Shown piece after piece: positions 1-11,100 of a DNA stretch of 64,000 nucleotides. The notes beneath the pieces were generated by a model that was not told the origin of the DNA, did no database searches, and worked only from the letters and a program-made list of their open reading frames with translations. Position numbers and translations under genes: made by a program. Every line of letters begins with the position of its first letter. Position 1 is the stretch's first letter. The DNA comes from Skeletonema tropicum (lineage: Eukaryota > Bacillariophyta > Thalassiosirophyceae > Thalassiosirales > Thalassiosiraceae). The stretch lies in contig CM074147.1 of NCBI GenBank assembly GCA_037178625.1, forward strand, positions 62,001 through 126,000, given 5' to 3'.

Positions 1-648
1 CGTCGGAGGGATCACCTTCTAATGCCAATTGGTGCGGATACTTGCCATCCTTATCCGCTTTTCCAAGCAGAGCCTTTCCTTTGCCGCCGTCAGCCTCTTC
101 CACCAAATATTTGATCACCTCGAGGGAGGCACCAAATTTGCACGCTACGTGGAGCGGGTACCTTCCATCCTTATCCGCTTTGCCGAGCAGTGTTCTTCCT
201 TTGTCAGCATCTGCCTCCTCCACCAAATATCTGATTACCTCGAGAGAGGCACGGTCTTCTAATGCCAAAAGAAGCGGGTACTTGCCATCCTTATCCGCTT
301 TACCAAGCAGAGCTTTTCCTTTGCCGCCGTCAGCGTCACTGCCAAATATTTGATCACCTCGAGGGAGGCACCAAATTTGCAGGCTAAATGGAGTGGGTAC
401 CTTTCATTATTATCCGCTTTGCTGAGCAGTGTTCTTCCTTTGTCAGCATCTGCCTCCTCCACCAGATGTTTGATCACCTCGAGCGAGGCACCATCTTGTA
501 CCGCCCAATGGAGAGGGTGATCATGCTTCAAACATTCTTCAGCAGCGGAAAGAGTTATCTCTACGTCCCTCACATCATACTCCTCGGTCTCATCCATAAA
601 AAGGTAGGGCCTACGCGACCCAATACTGGTCACTTCGCCTTCATTCAT
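1..648 (-). pseudogene. Ankyrin-like repeat protein, 3' end beyond window, one frameshift
   Basis: The minus strand codes for a leader (MNEGEVTSIGS...) followed by repeats of about 36 residues of the form YPLHLACKFGASLEVIKYLVEEAD. This is an ankyrin-like helix-turn-helix pattern (PLH at the first helix, VIKYLVE at the second), presumably a protein-binding solenoid. The frame breaks near 335-341: compared with the equivalent repeat at 90-120 one base is missing, after which the same repeats continue in another frame to base 1. The start is the ATG at 648. The layout and the 5' flank match the neighbouring gene at 2625-4681, so the two are tandem duplicates. The C-terminus lies outside the window; by analogy it could end in the two-TM domain. 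A sequencing error could explain the single indel, so decay is likely but not certain. Confidence 0.6.
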
Positions 649-1585
649 TGCGAAACAGACTTTGGCGTTTAATTACTTCTTGGATGTTTTCTACCATTCC
701 CTTTGTTGGTATTCTTTTGTTATGCTATTGGCACCCTATCACTCATCTACTGTCATAGTCTCGTCAGTCAGAGTGACGAACAAAATAGGGGGCTCGGTTC
801 GCATAAGCATCCCTTTGCCTTTGCTGCGGCTGCGGTAGGAATTCGTGGACGACGACTGACGAAGCGAATACTAAAATTGTACAGCTTAGCCAGCCCCCGG
901 CGACGAGTGTTCTATTTATTGGCGAGACCATCCCCTAAAAGTAGCATAGTATCATAGTACGTATCTACGTAGAAGATAGAGTTTGTCAGTGATCAGAATA
1001 CGACGAGGGGAGTGTGGTGTGGATGCACAAGCTACTATCTCTGAGGACATTCATAGCATAGAAGTAGCATGGTGTATGATGTAGATTGTATTTAGTAGTG
1101 TACTTTTAGCATGGTTTGATGGCTGTTTTGGCTCGTTGCTCGTTGTTGCTTGTTGCTTGGTCGGTGGTTGGTTGGAAGTTGAAGTTCGCTCGGTTCATTA
1201 ACTAAATCGTACCGGAAATACATAAATCGAACCGCGAGAAATCTCCAAACAAACAAATCACTAACAAAACACAAAAAAGACGCATTCTACACCCTAATTC
1301 ATGGTTCTGAGCCTCCATGTCAACACCTATCCTAAATAATCGACCATAATATGATAGTATAGACAAGTAGCTTTCGATAGAACCACTGGTCAACGTTGTA
1401 TGTAGTATACTCGCATAGCAGCAGCAGCACAGGCATGCAGATATGCCGTAGACATGCGTCATTCTAGATCGAAATAGCAGTTATTGGTCCCAAATTAGTC
1501 GAGAGGTGCTCCATCTCGAGAAATTATAGTCTCTTCTGCATCAAATAATGTATATACTGTTTGGGTTCTCTATGTTCAGGCTGCT
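649..1585. other. Intergenic flank, duplicated upstream of the second ankyrin-like gene
   Basis: No convincing gene. Bases about 670-890 (reading away from the gene start) resemble about 4705-4990, including the strings 'gctcggttcgcataagcatc' and 'aagcgaatactaaaattgt'. The tandem duplication therefore included the 5' flank. The rest is unremarkable. Confidence 0.5.
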
Positions 1586-1887
1586 ATATCCCAGGTAAAT
1601 TTCTTACCAGCAATTTTATTGCTGGTTACTGTAGAAAACATACCAGGCTACGTAGAAATGCCTTACCAGCAATAAAATTGCTGGTTAAAAATACTAATTC
1701 CTATGTACCTTTGCCCCCGTTCTTCACCCTAGATGCGAACTCTCTTTTTTCTCTTCTCCCCCTCCGTACGATCTACGTAGGAACAGTATGTCCTTTACCA
1801 GCAATTAAATTGCTGGTAAGGGACAGACCGCTTTACCGCCATTTTCTTACCTGCAATAAAATTGCAGGTTAAATTTACCTGGGATAT
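1586..1887. mobile_element. 302-bp foldback/MITE-like element with four internal palindromes
   Basis: Perfect 17-bp terminal inverted repeats, atatcccaggtaaattt at 1586-1602 and its complement at 1871-1887, enclose four short palindromes at about 1607-1632, 1661-1687, 1797-1820 and 1847-1871. Three have the form accagcaat-(n)-attgctggt. The fourth is acctgcaat-(n)-attgcaggt: both arms changed together, keeping the pairing. No coding capacity and no clear target duplication were found. Confidence 0.55.
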
Positions 1888-1999
1888 GTATTTTCGTCGA
1901 GTATCATGGCCTGAATTTTCGCGAGGCTGCTAACACACGTGCGTAGCAAATAAACCTATGACACACATGTTCAGTTTCTCTTCATTCTTCATACATTCG

Positions 2000-2310
2000 T
2001 CGATGATATGACGAGAGTTCAAATCGTACTGTGAAGAGTTGCGGGCGGGAGCAAGAAGATTCAGAGTTGGATTTTTTAGCCTTGACACAACGAAGTCGTT
2101 GTGCTAGCTCAAGTACACCTACACCCTGTATTTCATCTTGACTCGATGCCTCAACCACAATCACAGTAACAATATTTGACAGCCTCATTGGAGTTGGTCG
2201 GATCTTCATCTTTTGTCCCTTAGGACCAGTGTCAGCATCAAACAAATCAAAGATATCTTTATTGTGTATTTCAAGCAACTCCACTTTGACACTTATACCA
2301 TTGCCCAAAC
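2000..2310 (-). pseudogene. Degraded kinesin motor fragment, partial copy of the 18.5-22.2 kb kinesin
   Basis: The minus strand reads ISVKVELLEIHNKDIFDLFD, then KGQKMKIRP, VVEASSQDE and KKSNSESS. This matches the kinesin motor at about 18830-19125 (VELLEIYNEDVFDLLDADAG; SSQDEVQGVLELAQ). Small insertions, for example in the VVEASS and GVLELAQ segments, break the frame, and the switch I serine/histidine segment is damaged. Only about 100 residues of motor are present, without P-loop or switch II, so it cannot be a functional motor. It is a short segmental duplicate; no polyA tail or intron loss diagnostic of retroposition is visible. Confidence 0.8.
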
Positions 2311-2443
2311 AAGCGGATGGAAGGAACGAATGACGTCTATCGCATGCGTCTCCAAAATCAGACCAACAACTTTACGCGTATTTACGTGGCTCGAGGCAGC
2401 TCTTTTCATTCTAGTTCTTTACTTATCAAATTCAAACTATGCC

Positions 2444-2512
2444 TACAATTCAATTAGCGGTCTACAATTCAATCAGCGGTCAATTCAATCAGCGGTCAAT
2501 TCAATCAGCGGT
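2444..2512. repeat. Short tandem repeat, 16-bp unit x about 4
   Basis: The unit caattcaatcagcggt is repeated about four times; the first copy is slightly diverged (attagcgg). It is a minisatellite next to the kinesin fragment. Confidence 0.8.
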
Positions 2513-2624
2513 CAGAAATCAGCAAGATCATCCTACAAAAACAGTACAAAGGACGAGTAAATAAGTGACAATCTTGAATGTTCAACTCAGCATTGCCAAT
2601 CATAGTCCAAGTATAGATATTGTA

Positions 2625-4681
2625 TCAAATTTCTTCCTCAAAAAAAACATGCGGCAGCTTTCTCCTTTCATCCTCCCATTCTCGAATTTTTTCGGGGACT
2701 TTCAAGATGGGCACCATAAAAGGCCACCGGAAGCGCCACAACCAGCACCGACAGAAATATTTCCCTCCCAACTGATATGTAGTGTACTCCTTCCAAAGCT
2801 TGTTATAATGATACATAAGAGGCCTTAGGTCAAAACCATCTTCTTCATATGATTGCAGACAAAATATTTGCTCTGCCAGAGAGAATGCTTGAGCCACTTC
2901 GCAGGGTACTGGAGAGTCACAACAGGCATCTAACACCCCCTTTAAGCTGGCTTGGTGAATTTCAAGGTTGCAACTAATCTGCTTTTTAGGTCCTCCTTCT
3001 TGTGCTCATCGGAATATTTCAGTTCACGAACATTCCTGTCGTACGATACTCTCTCAAATTCCAAACTAAGGTATATCTTCTCCAGCGCGTTCACTGCTGA
3101 TCGATGCATATCACCTTGACTCTGATAGTTGGTATGCTTGCCAATGGCACTGAATAAGGTTGAAATGGCACCCAGAATGCCCACCACAAGAGACCAGATC
3201 TGTTTTGACTGACCCGTCAATAGCGAATAATTCTCACCCACCGAATCTTCAGCATCTTGTGTTGTTCCTGTAACAAGGAAGCCAATAATTGTTGTTAGAG
3301 TTGCTAAGATAGTCACAGGGAAGAACACAAACCAAAACGAACGATATTCTTAGTATTGCATTGCGAGTTTGTGCTGAATCAAAGCGCTTTCTAACTGAAC
3401 GCTTATCCTTGTGAATTCGACTGCCACTTCATCTTCCAAAGTTGGGGGGTGTGGTAGAGCCCCCGGAGCCCCCAATAGCATAGGCTTAGGGTGACGTGGT
3501 TTTCCTTTGACTTCGTCCTCCTCCTTCAACAAATATTCAATGACCTTGTAGGATGGATCACATTCTAATGCCAATTGGTGCGGATACTTGCCGTCCTTAT
3601 CCGCTTTGCCAAGCAGAGCTTTTCCTCTGTCGCCGTCCGCCTCCTCAACCAGATATTTGATTTCCTCGTAGGATGGAACAAATTTGCACGCTAAAAAATG
3701 GATCGGGTACCTTCCATCCTTATCCGCTATGCCGAGGACTTCTTTTCCTTTGTCGCCGTCCGCCTTCTCCACCAGATATTGGATCACCTCGAGGGAGGCA
3801 CCGTCTTCTAATGCCAAATGAAGCGGGTACTTGCCATCCTCATCGGGCTTGCCAAGCGGTGCTTTTCCTCTGTTGCCGTCCGCCTCCTCCACCAGATATT
3901 TGATTACCTTGTGGGAGGCACCAAATCTGCATGCTACATGGAGCGGGTACCTTCCATCCTTATCCTCGTTGCCGAGGACTGCTTTGCCTTTGTCGCCGTC
4001 CGCCTTCTCCACCAGATATTCGATCACCTTGTAGGAGGCACGGCCTTATAATGCCAAATGAAGCGGGAACTTGCCATCCTCATCGGGCTTGCCAAGCGGT
4101 GCTTTCCCTTTGTCTTTGTCTACCCCCTCCACCAAATGTTTGATCACCTCGTAGGAGGGATCACCTTTGCATGCTACATGGAGCGGGTACCTTCCATCCT
4201 TATCCTTTTTGCCGAGGACTGCTTTTTCTTCGTCGCTGTCCGCCTTCCCCACCAGATATTGGATCACCCCGACGGAGGCACCGTCTTCTAATGCCAAATG
4301 AAGCGGGTACTTGTCATACTTATCGGCGTGACCAAGCTTCGCTTTTCCTTTGTCGCCGTCCGCCTCCTCCACCAGATATTTGATGACCTCGAGGGAGGCA
4401 CCAAATCTGCATGCTACATGAAGAGGGTACCTGCTATCCTTATCCGCTTCAAAAAGTTGCTTCTTCCTCCTGCCTTCCGCCTTGTCCACTAAATATTCCA
4501 TCACCTCGAGGGATTTACCATTCTCTATCGCCCAATGGAGCGGGTGATCATGCTTCAAACATTCTTTCGCAGCAAGAATCCCCATCTCCTCGTCCATCTC
4601 CTCGTCCATCTCCTCTTTACTCTCTCCTGCTGCATCCACGTCCTCTCCATGGTTTTCTGCGCTTCCAGTCATCGCGAACAA
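2625..4681 (-). pseudogene. Ankyrin-like repeats + two-TM (SLATT-like) domain protein, disrupted
   Basis: One long minus-strand reading starts at the ATG at 4681 (MFAMTGSAENHG..., acidic leader). It runs through about ten ankyrin-like repeats that alternate two types (YPLHVACRFGASLEVIKYLVE and YPLHLALEDGASLEVIQYLVE). It then continues as VEFTRISVQLESALIQHKLA, a TM helix near FFPVTILATLTTIIGFLVTG, a second TM (SLVVGILGAISTLFSAIG) and the MHRSAVNALEKI helix. It is broken by an in-frame TAA at 4046-4048, another at 3350-3352 (the tyrosine position of the YYEFRSYYF motif in relatives), and a frameshift near 2960-2970 before LDACCDSPVP. The family is otherwise as in the genes at 40690 and 45700. 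The ankyrin part would bind a ligand and the TM part would act in a membrane; that role is inference. Unannotated introns seem unlikely because the frame is kept across both stops. Confidence 0.75.
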
Positions 4682-5248
4682 ACAGCCTTACTTTTCGTTA
4701 TATATTTAATACAAAGTTCTTCTTGGATATTTTTTACCATTCCCTTGGTATCATTCTTTTTTCAATGTTATGTATGATGTTGTGCCCCACTCATTATCTA
4801 TCTTTCATCGATCTCTCATAGAGCATGAAGAAATAATAGAGGGAGCTCGGTTCGCATAAGCATCCCACTTTGCTGCGGCCATGCTTGCTACTGTCTCTGG
4901 AGAGAATACTTTACGAGCCCCGACATCATCGTAGGAATTCATGGACGTGGAAATAATGACAAAGCGAATACTAAAATTGTTCAGCTGACAACACCTGATG
5001 ACGTTACGAGAAATCTAAAAAGATCATCCCATGGAGAGTTTAGAGGTGGGCGATGATCACTTGTCATGCGTGGGGAATGGTAGGGTATGTTGCCGTCGTT
5101 ACGCAGGCGGGCTACCATCTCTGAGGACATCATCGTCGTATGGTACTGTATTGTTTGAGATGATGTGGAAGTTGAAATATGGTACTAATTCCTATGTAGA
5201 AGCATCGATAGTTGGCGCCAAAATGGACTGTGCACTACAATCTACATA
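4682..5248. other. 5' flank of the ankyrin-like pseudogene; holds a dispersed repeat
   Basis: No gene is supported. Bases 4705-4990 resemble 670-890. Bases 5068-5121 (ending in gttacgcaggcgggctac) occur again, inverted, at 39887-39938. Confidence 0.5.
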
Positions 5249-5654
5249 GGGGTCCACACAAAACGTGAATTTCACATTTCACACATTGTGAATTTCACTT
5301 CGCAAATTTCACATGCAAAATGTGAAATTCACCGAAATTCACGTTGTGCCCACACAACAAATTTCACGGTAAATTTCACAGTAAATTTCACAGTACAATA
5401 CTTTGCGTTTGCTGCTGTGTTTTGTTGGGGGGCACTCATGGCGCCAAAGGCTCAATAAAATGGGGGAAACGCCCTCTTGCCCCCCTCCTGTCCCAAATGT
5501 GATTTTTGGCTGTGAAAATGTAAAATTTAAAATTCACGAGTTGGACGAGATTGGTCGCAACTTGTGAATTTTAAAATTCACATTTTCACACAAAGTGTGA
5601 ATTTTGACCTCCAAAGTGTGAAATTCACATGTGAAATTTGGTGTGTGGACACCC
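5249..5654. mobile_element. MITE with TA target duplication and gtgaaatt-type subterminal repeats
   Basis: The ends are ggggtccacacaaaa on the left and its imperfect complement ggtgtgtggacaccc on the right, with TA on both outer sides, as in Tc1/mariner-type MITEs. Both subterminal zones are filled with direct and inverted copies of gtgaatttcaca-like motifs. There is no transposase; the centre is unrelated unique DNA. Confidence 0.6.
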
Positions 5655-5734
5655 TAATACTACATAATTCTATGCTGTATCGGTGACTTGGTTGTTCATT
5701 ATCTCTACACTGTGAATTATTTTTGAAGCAGCAA

Positions 5735-7163
5735 ATGGACTCTAAAAGCGAGATGGCTCAAACAGAGCAGAGAAGAGTGAGGCGGAAGCTGGCCGGTAGT
5801 ACGGACGAAGCCAAACTGGCGGTGGCCGATGATGTGGCACCTACATCCATGCAATTGAGCGGCCATGTGCTTGCAATCATCTTGGGCTACCTTCCCTTGG
5901 CAGATATAATGCGTTCGAGACGTGTATGCAGCGATTGGAAAGAGACGGCAAAGGAAACATTCATTTCATCTGTGTTTCAGATTGAAAGCGTGAATGACTA
6001 CAGAGCATTGGAAATGATGACGACAGCTCTGCCCAACTTACAGCACCTAACGATCAAACATCTCATCGACCGTCCCCCTCTCGTACAAGGTAGACGCGAT
6101 CATTTGAGCCAATGGATAGATTTTGATCACAAATATGCCGATGGAGACAATCCAGATGAATTATTCCTTTCGGAAACTGCTCACTATCGAACACATGATA
6201 TAGGGATCGTATCCAACTTTCAAAATTTACGCAGCTTAACTATTTCTGATACTACTCTGAATGGGGTGTATCCTGCTTTATTCAATTTTCCACTACTTGA
6301 GAAGTTGACCATTGACTTATTCGAGTTCCCCAACTATATCAAATGGAACTTCGAAATGTTGGAGGGGTTGCCTATGCTTAGAGCATTACATTTCTCCTGT
6401 AGTGAACATTTGAATGGCAACTTGAAGAGTTTGAGAGCCCTAAAAGGCACCCTTGAAAAGATAAAAATCAACGGTTGTCGCAACGTGGTGGGTGACTTCA
6501 TGGACTTGGCCCACTTTCCTCGCTTGAAGAGTTTAGATTTAAGATCAACATCTGTCACTGGGGATATTCTTGACATTGGTGAACTTGATTTCAACGTTCT
6601 AGAAGAATTATTCCTTCCTCGCGGCGTATATGGTGGTAGCAGGAATGCTTTTCAGAGTATTGCTGAGGTGCCTGACTTTATGAGTAAAATCTACCCCCTT
6701 GCAAAACGCTTTTCTTTGGGTGCGTCATGGAGACTTTCAAATGAATCTCCTGACTGGTACGATGACCCTAATGGAGTCATGAATCAAATTCAGCGCCAAC
6801 ATTATCAGATTCCGCCTCCGTTTGTATGTGAGTTAGTAACACTAGGGGGAACTAGAATTGGCTGGAGATGGAGATGCAGCTTTGCTAACGATCCAATGGA
6901 CGATGCGGATGAAACTTATTTTTATGATGACTATCCTACCGATTTATGTGGACGATTTATATGTGCACCAATCTTGCGAGATAAACTGGCTTGAACCAGA
7001 GCTTTGTGGAGAAGATTACACTCTTCAACTGAGGTCCTTGGAAGAGGGCCCGGAAATATATTTTTACAGGGATTTCCACAATCCTCCGACTGAAGATGAA
7101 TACAGGAAACGACAATTATGCATTGAACGCTATGGATTTCTTCCTGGAGGATTACTTGGGTGA
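5735..7163 (+). pseudogene. F-box / leucine-rich repeat protein, C-terminal frameshift
   Basis: The start is the ATG of MDSKSEMAQTEQRRVRRKLA, shared exactly with the intact paralogue at 26240-27694. An F-box (QLSGHVLAIILGYLPLADIM, then RVCSDWKETAKETF) lies at about residues 35-75. Leucine-rich repeats follow (LPNLQHLTIK, FQNLRSLTISDTTLNGVYPA, FPLLEKLTIDL, LKSLDLRSTSVTGDI). F-box proteins recruit substrates to SCF-type ubiquitin ligases and the LRRs bind the substrate. Around 6935-6965 the copy differs from the intact gene by indels, so translation ends early at 6994. The conserved tail (SCEINWLEPE...YFYRDFHNPPTEDEYRK) continues in another frame to 7163. It is either a recent pseudogene or a form with a shortened C-terminus; the F-box and LRRs are undamaged. 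Confidence 0.75.
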
Positions 7164-7385
7164 TTATTGATACTACAGTTACAAGAGTTAGAACTTGCAG
7201 GCAAGTGCCATTAGCAGTGCAGCAAGAAGTTGAAAGACGTCTGGTGTCCGTCTCAGTGGCAACATTACTACTTATCTATGATAACGATAGCTCATCAGCA
7301 TCAGCATATAGACTCTCAGATATTCTTCCGTCCCTCAATCAAGCGTCAACGTTGTTTCCCTGCTTCATCTCTCTTGCGTTTGTAG

Positions 7386-7835
7386 TTGGCTAAGAAGCAA
7401 GGAACGAGGACGACATACAAAACAATACTTGCAAAACAGGGCGTCTCCAAAATCAGACACACAACTCAAAGAGAGTTGGCGCCAAAACAACCTCTTCGCG
7501 CAAAAAATCTCTTTGGAAAAATGAAAAATGACAAACAACGAAATACCTACAAAAGCCCAGACCCAGCACCTACTACCTACTACACACAAATATTCGGGAG
7601 AACGGTTTGTAAGGCAAACGGCTCGGCAGGACTAGCTGCCATTCAAGCACTCTATGAGAGCAACAATGGCCCGATAACAGCGTCATCTCTTAACGATGAC
7701 CAAATTTCATATTTATTGTACAGTACATGTGGCAGATCTACTTCACAAAGAAGTAGGAGTAGCTCTCAGTCGACTCAAGAGTCTTCTCAGCCATTCACAG
7801 ATGCTTTTCTTGTTCAAAATACCAGTGATACGTAG
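7386..7835 (+). CDS. Hypothetical basic, Ser-rich protein or fragment
   Basis: An open frame of about 149 codons begins with a TTG. The first ATG in frame is at about 7521 (MKNDKQRNTYKSPDPAP), so the 5' end may be missing. The N-terminal part is Lys/Arg/Gln rich; the middle has YTQIFGRTVCKANGSAGLAA; the C-terminus is Ser/Gln rich. No family is recognised. The stretch near 7440 (gcgtctccaaaatcagac) recurs near 2346 beside the kinesin fragment, suggesting a duplicated segment. Its reality as a gene is uncertain. Confidence 0.35.
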   Translation: MAKKQGTRTTYKTILAKQGVSKIRHTTQRELAPKQPLRAKNLFGKMKNDKQRNTYKSPDPAPTTYYTQIFGRTVCKANGSAGLAAIQALYESNNGPITASSLNDDQISYLLYSTCGRSTSQRSRSSSQSTQESSQPFTDAFLVQNTSDT

Positions 7836-7963
7836 TTTACCGTAGCACAGATATACTTAACCTAAAGCCCCACATACGGACGACCATACGGACGACGGAT
7901 GCAGCATCATCATGCCGTACAATTGAAATTATCTTATGTTAAAATCGACGAGTTGGTTGTTCC

Positions 7964-8191
7964 TACTAAACAGTGAACAAAGTAAATGCTATGAATCAAT
8001 TACTGAATGGATTTTATGGCTACTTTGTATCATGGTGAAAAAACGTGAGGCTCCGGCGATGTAGAATTCTTGTTGGATCGGAATTCTGACACCGCTCGGA
8101 GTAGATCGAGAAACGAGAAAGAATCTCGGATACAGAGAAGTGTCAGAGTTCAAACTCTGGTATTCCCGAGTGGTAAACGATGAGACTAGCA
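7964..8191 (-). repeat. 3' LTR of the Copia element
   Basis: 228 bp, identical to the other LTR except at two positions. The pol stop codon TAG lies inside the first bases of this LTR (TGC TAG). Confidence 0.93.
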
Positions 8192-11100
8192 CACCCTTGC
8201 CGAGACTTCTTTCTTGCGTTCATTGAGTTCTGTGATAACGCTGGGAGAAGACAATATTTCTGGGCGGATGTTTCGATGGTGTGCGCCTGGATGATGTTTG
8301 GTCCAGTAGTCAGCATAGTTCATTCGACCTGGGCGCCAATAGATGCGGAATTGTTTGAGAGTTTCTCTATCTCGTAGCCAGTGGAAACGCATGTCCATTG
8401 CCTTAGTGCGCTTTGGTTGCACTTTGCTGTTGATGACACCTTCGGCAGTGGAATTGTCTGTTTGGATGGGTGTGGCCGGTTGTGGATGTCCTAGTTGTTG
8501 AAGGATTAATCGAATGTAGATAGCTTCTCTTGCATTGATGTAGAGAGCAGCTAGTTCTGCTTCGGCGGCGGAAGTCATGACGTTTTTGATGATTTGCGCG
8601 ATGTTCAAAATGGCTCCGTTGTTGGGTGGAAAGGGATCGTTGTTTGAAAGGAAGAAATGTCCTCCAGCCCTGCTTCTTGCATTGGGTTCGCACAAATAGC
8701 TAGCATCGCTGTGCGTGGCTAATATCATTTCGCTAGCGTTGTAAGTTAGGACGGCTTCTTCTTGGGAGCTGACGTAATCGAGAAATTGGGTAGCCTTAGC
8801 CAGCGTGTCGGTGGTTGGATTGGATTGATTTGAGGCGATTGCGCTTAGTGGAGTCAGGAGTGTACCATCTACGGCTCGTCCTAGGTAGAGAAATTTTCCA
8901 GTTATTTTGCGAATGCGACTTGCTGCTGCTTTGTCAAGGGGAGGCGTATTGTCGTCTGGTGTGGCGTACTGTGTTTTGGCACCGTAATTAGGAGGGACAT
9001 GGCGATGTGGCTGGTCCTGCCTGTGCTCTGGTGGTTCATGGCCTAACTCTGTAATTGCTGTTTTGACGTAGCCAGGCATAGATAAATGTACTTTGCGTCG
9101 ATCGTAATCCCAATCAAGCTTTATGCCGATGTATCGTTTTCCGTCCCATTCTTTGGAGCATTTGTAGTGTTTTTGGATTACACCAAGCAGATGATCAGCG
9201 TGTTCCTTTCCGACGTATTTGACTCCAAAATCGTCTACTACGAGAGTGAACTTGATTGGGCGCCACTCATGGTGCCACAGGCCTGGGACATATTTGTCCT
9301 GGTAGTACCCTTCTTTGTTGAGACGCTTTTCGAGAAGTTCTTGCGCAATTAGGCCGGCTTGGGGTAGGCCATACATGCCTGCACGAATTTCGACGTAAAC
9401 GAAGGCGTCATCAGTAGCGATGTTGCGGAGGTTATATTCTTCGATTACTTCGTTTGGAATGTCGCTGAGTTTGAGTTTGATGTATTCGTATCGTTGCATC
9501 GGTGTGTTTAAATAGAAGTTCTTGATATCGATGGTCATGAATCGGGCATTCTTGGTGGAGATGACACTGTTGAAAAGTATTTTGGCAAGAAGAAGATCTG
9601 CTGTTGGTGTACCAACTTCGAATGGATAGTTGATAAGGTTGCCTCCTACTGTCAGACGAGTTCTGTTCGGTTCATCTACCTTCTCGGGCCGTACTTTGCA
9701 TACAAATTTTCCGTAGCTAACATCTTTGCGTCGATCTACTGGGACTTTACTCTTTGGGATGAAGAAGATGGTGTTGGTGCCCTTTACACGTCCTCCAATT
9801 CCTTGTGCCAGCCTTCCAAATTCATTTGCTGAAGAAATATCCCATGCTGGACCTAACTTGGGGTGTTGGCGAAGTTGACGGTAACTCAGAGATTTTCCTG
9901 TATCTGGATCAAGAACGTTGTACGCTGATTCAGAGGCGAGCAGTTGGTATGCGAAGTCGGTTAGGTCATTATGTGCCGATGGTTTGAGATATTCTGCTTC
10001 CATGGTGTCTAATGCAAAGAGAGCATTGGCAAGGTATTCAGACGTATCAGTCGAAGTGGATGTCCTACTACCACTACGAGTGCGGGTTGGCAGAATGTTT
10101 GAAGAGGATATTTCTGGAGCTCTCATTTCTCGTCGTAGCCTTTTTGGTGTGAAGATATTATCAGTGGGAGAGTGAGCTGCTGCCTTGAAATCGGAGATTA
10201 ACTTTTGCAACGGTGATATAGGTTTTGACGGTGCAATGATGGTCGACGATGTTCTTGTTGGCTCTTTTTCTGGCGTCCTAGGAGGTGGTAGCTTGGCTCT
10301 TTCTGCTGTAGACTTCTCCATCTCCACCCTTGGAGATGGAAGCTTGGCTCCTTCTTCTGTAGACATTTCCATCTCCACCCTTGGAGGTGAATGTTCCTGC
10401 TCTTGTTGATTATTTTCAGGTGCGTATTCTCGTTCCCAATCTGCTGGAGCCTTTCCTTCGGCTATGGAAGAAAACATTTCACTTAAAGCTTTGAGTCCTC
10501 GAAGATTTCCTTCTCCTACATAGTTCGGCTTGCATTGAATGACCTTTGCTAGATTTTGAGCTGCTGCGATGACTAAATCTGCGTGCGTGACCTTTGGCTT
10601 CGTGATGTAATGATGCTTAAAGAATACAGTTTCGCACACTCGTTCCGCTGCTGAATCCTTGACGAAAATGAGATGGCTTCTGTAGTGCTCGGCAGATGTT
10701 CCTAGCGACCAGCCTTTCTTGGCATGTTGCCCCCATGATGAACGTCTAGCAGTCGCTTCATGCACAAGTACTTCACAACCAATTGGAGCTAGTGGCTGTC
10801 TATTGTAATCGAAAACGCCAAATAGAGCTTGATGGGCGGAAACGGTGGGATAGGCATTTGATTGTCGCAATAAATTGAGCGTTAGCTCAGTTTGTGGTAA
10901 CAACTTGTGCCACATGTTCATTGGGAAAGATGGTGGCAGTCCACTGAGAACTGATATGAAGTGCTGTTTGAAATTCTTGATGCTTGTTTCCGCAATGTTA
11001 CGCCGATGGGAATCTGGTGGAACTAACTCGTACCGACAGGTTTGCTCAATGAGATCCTTCATCGCTTGTGAGCATTCATTATCGAGGACATGCTTCTTAA

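Noticed and set aside
29..353. Plus-strand repetitive frames (leucine/serine-rich) across the ankyrin region, likewise at 3673-4492
   Set aside because: They are mirror readings of the minus-strand ankyrin-like repeats; the minus frame has the recognisable repeat motif.
1586..1887. Regularly spaced palindromes as a possible CRISPR array
   Set aside because: Repeats are self-complementary, unevenly spaced, only four in number, enclosed by inverted ends, and the genome is eukaryotic.
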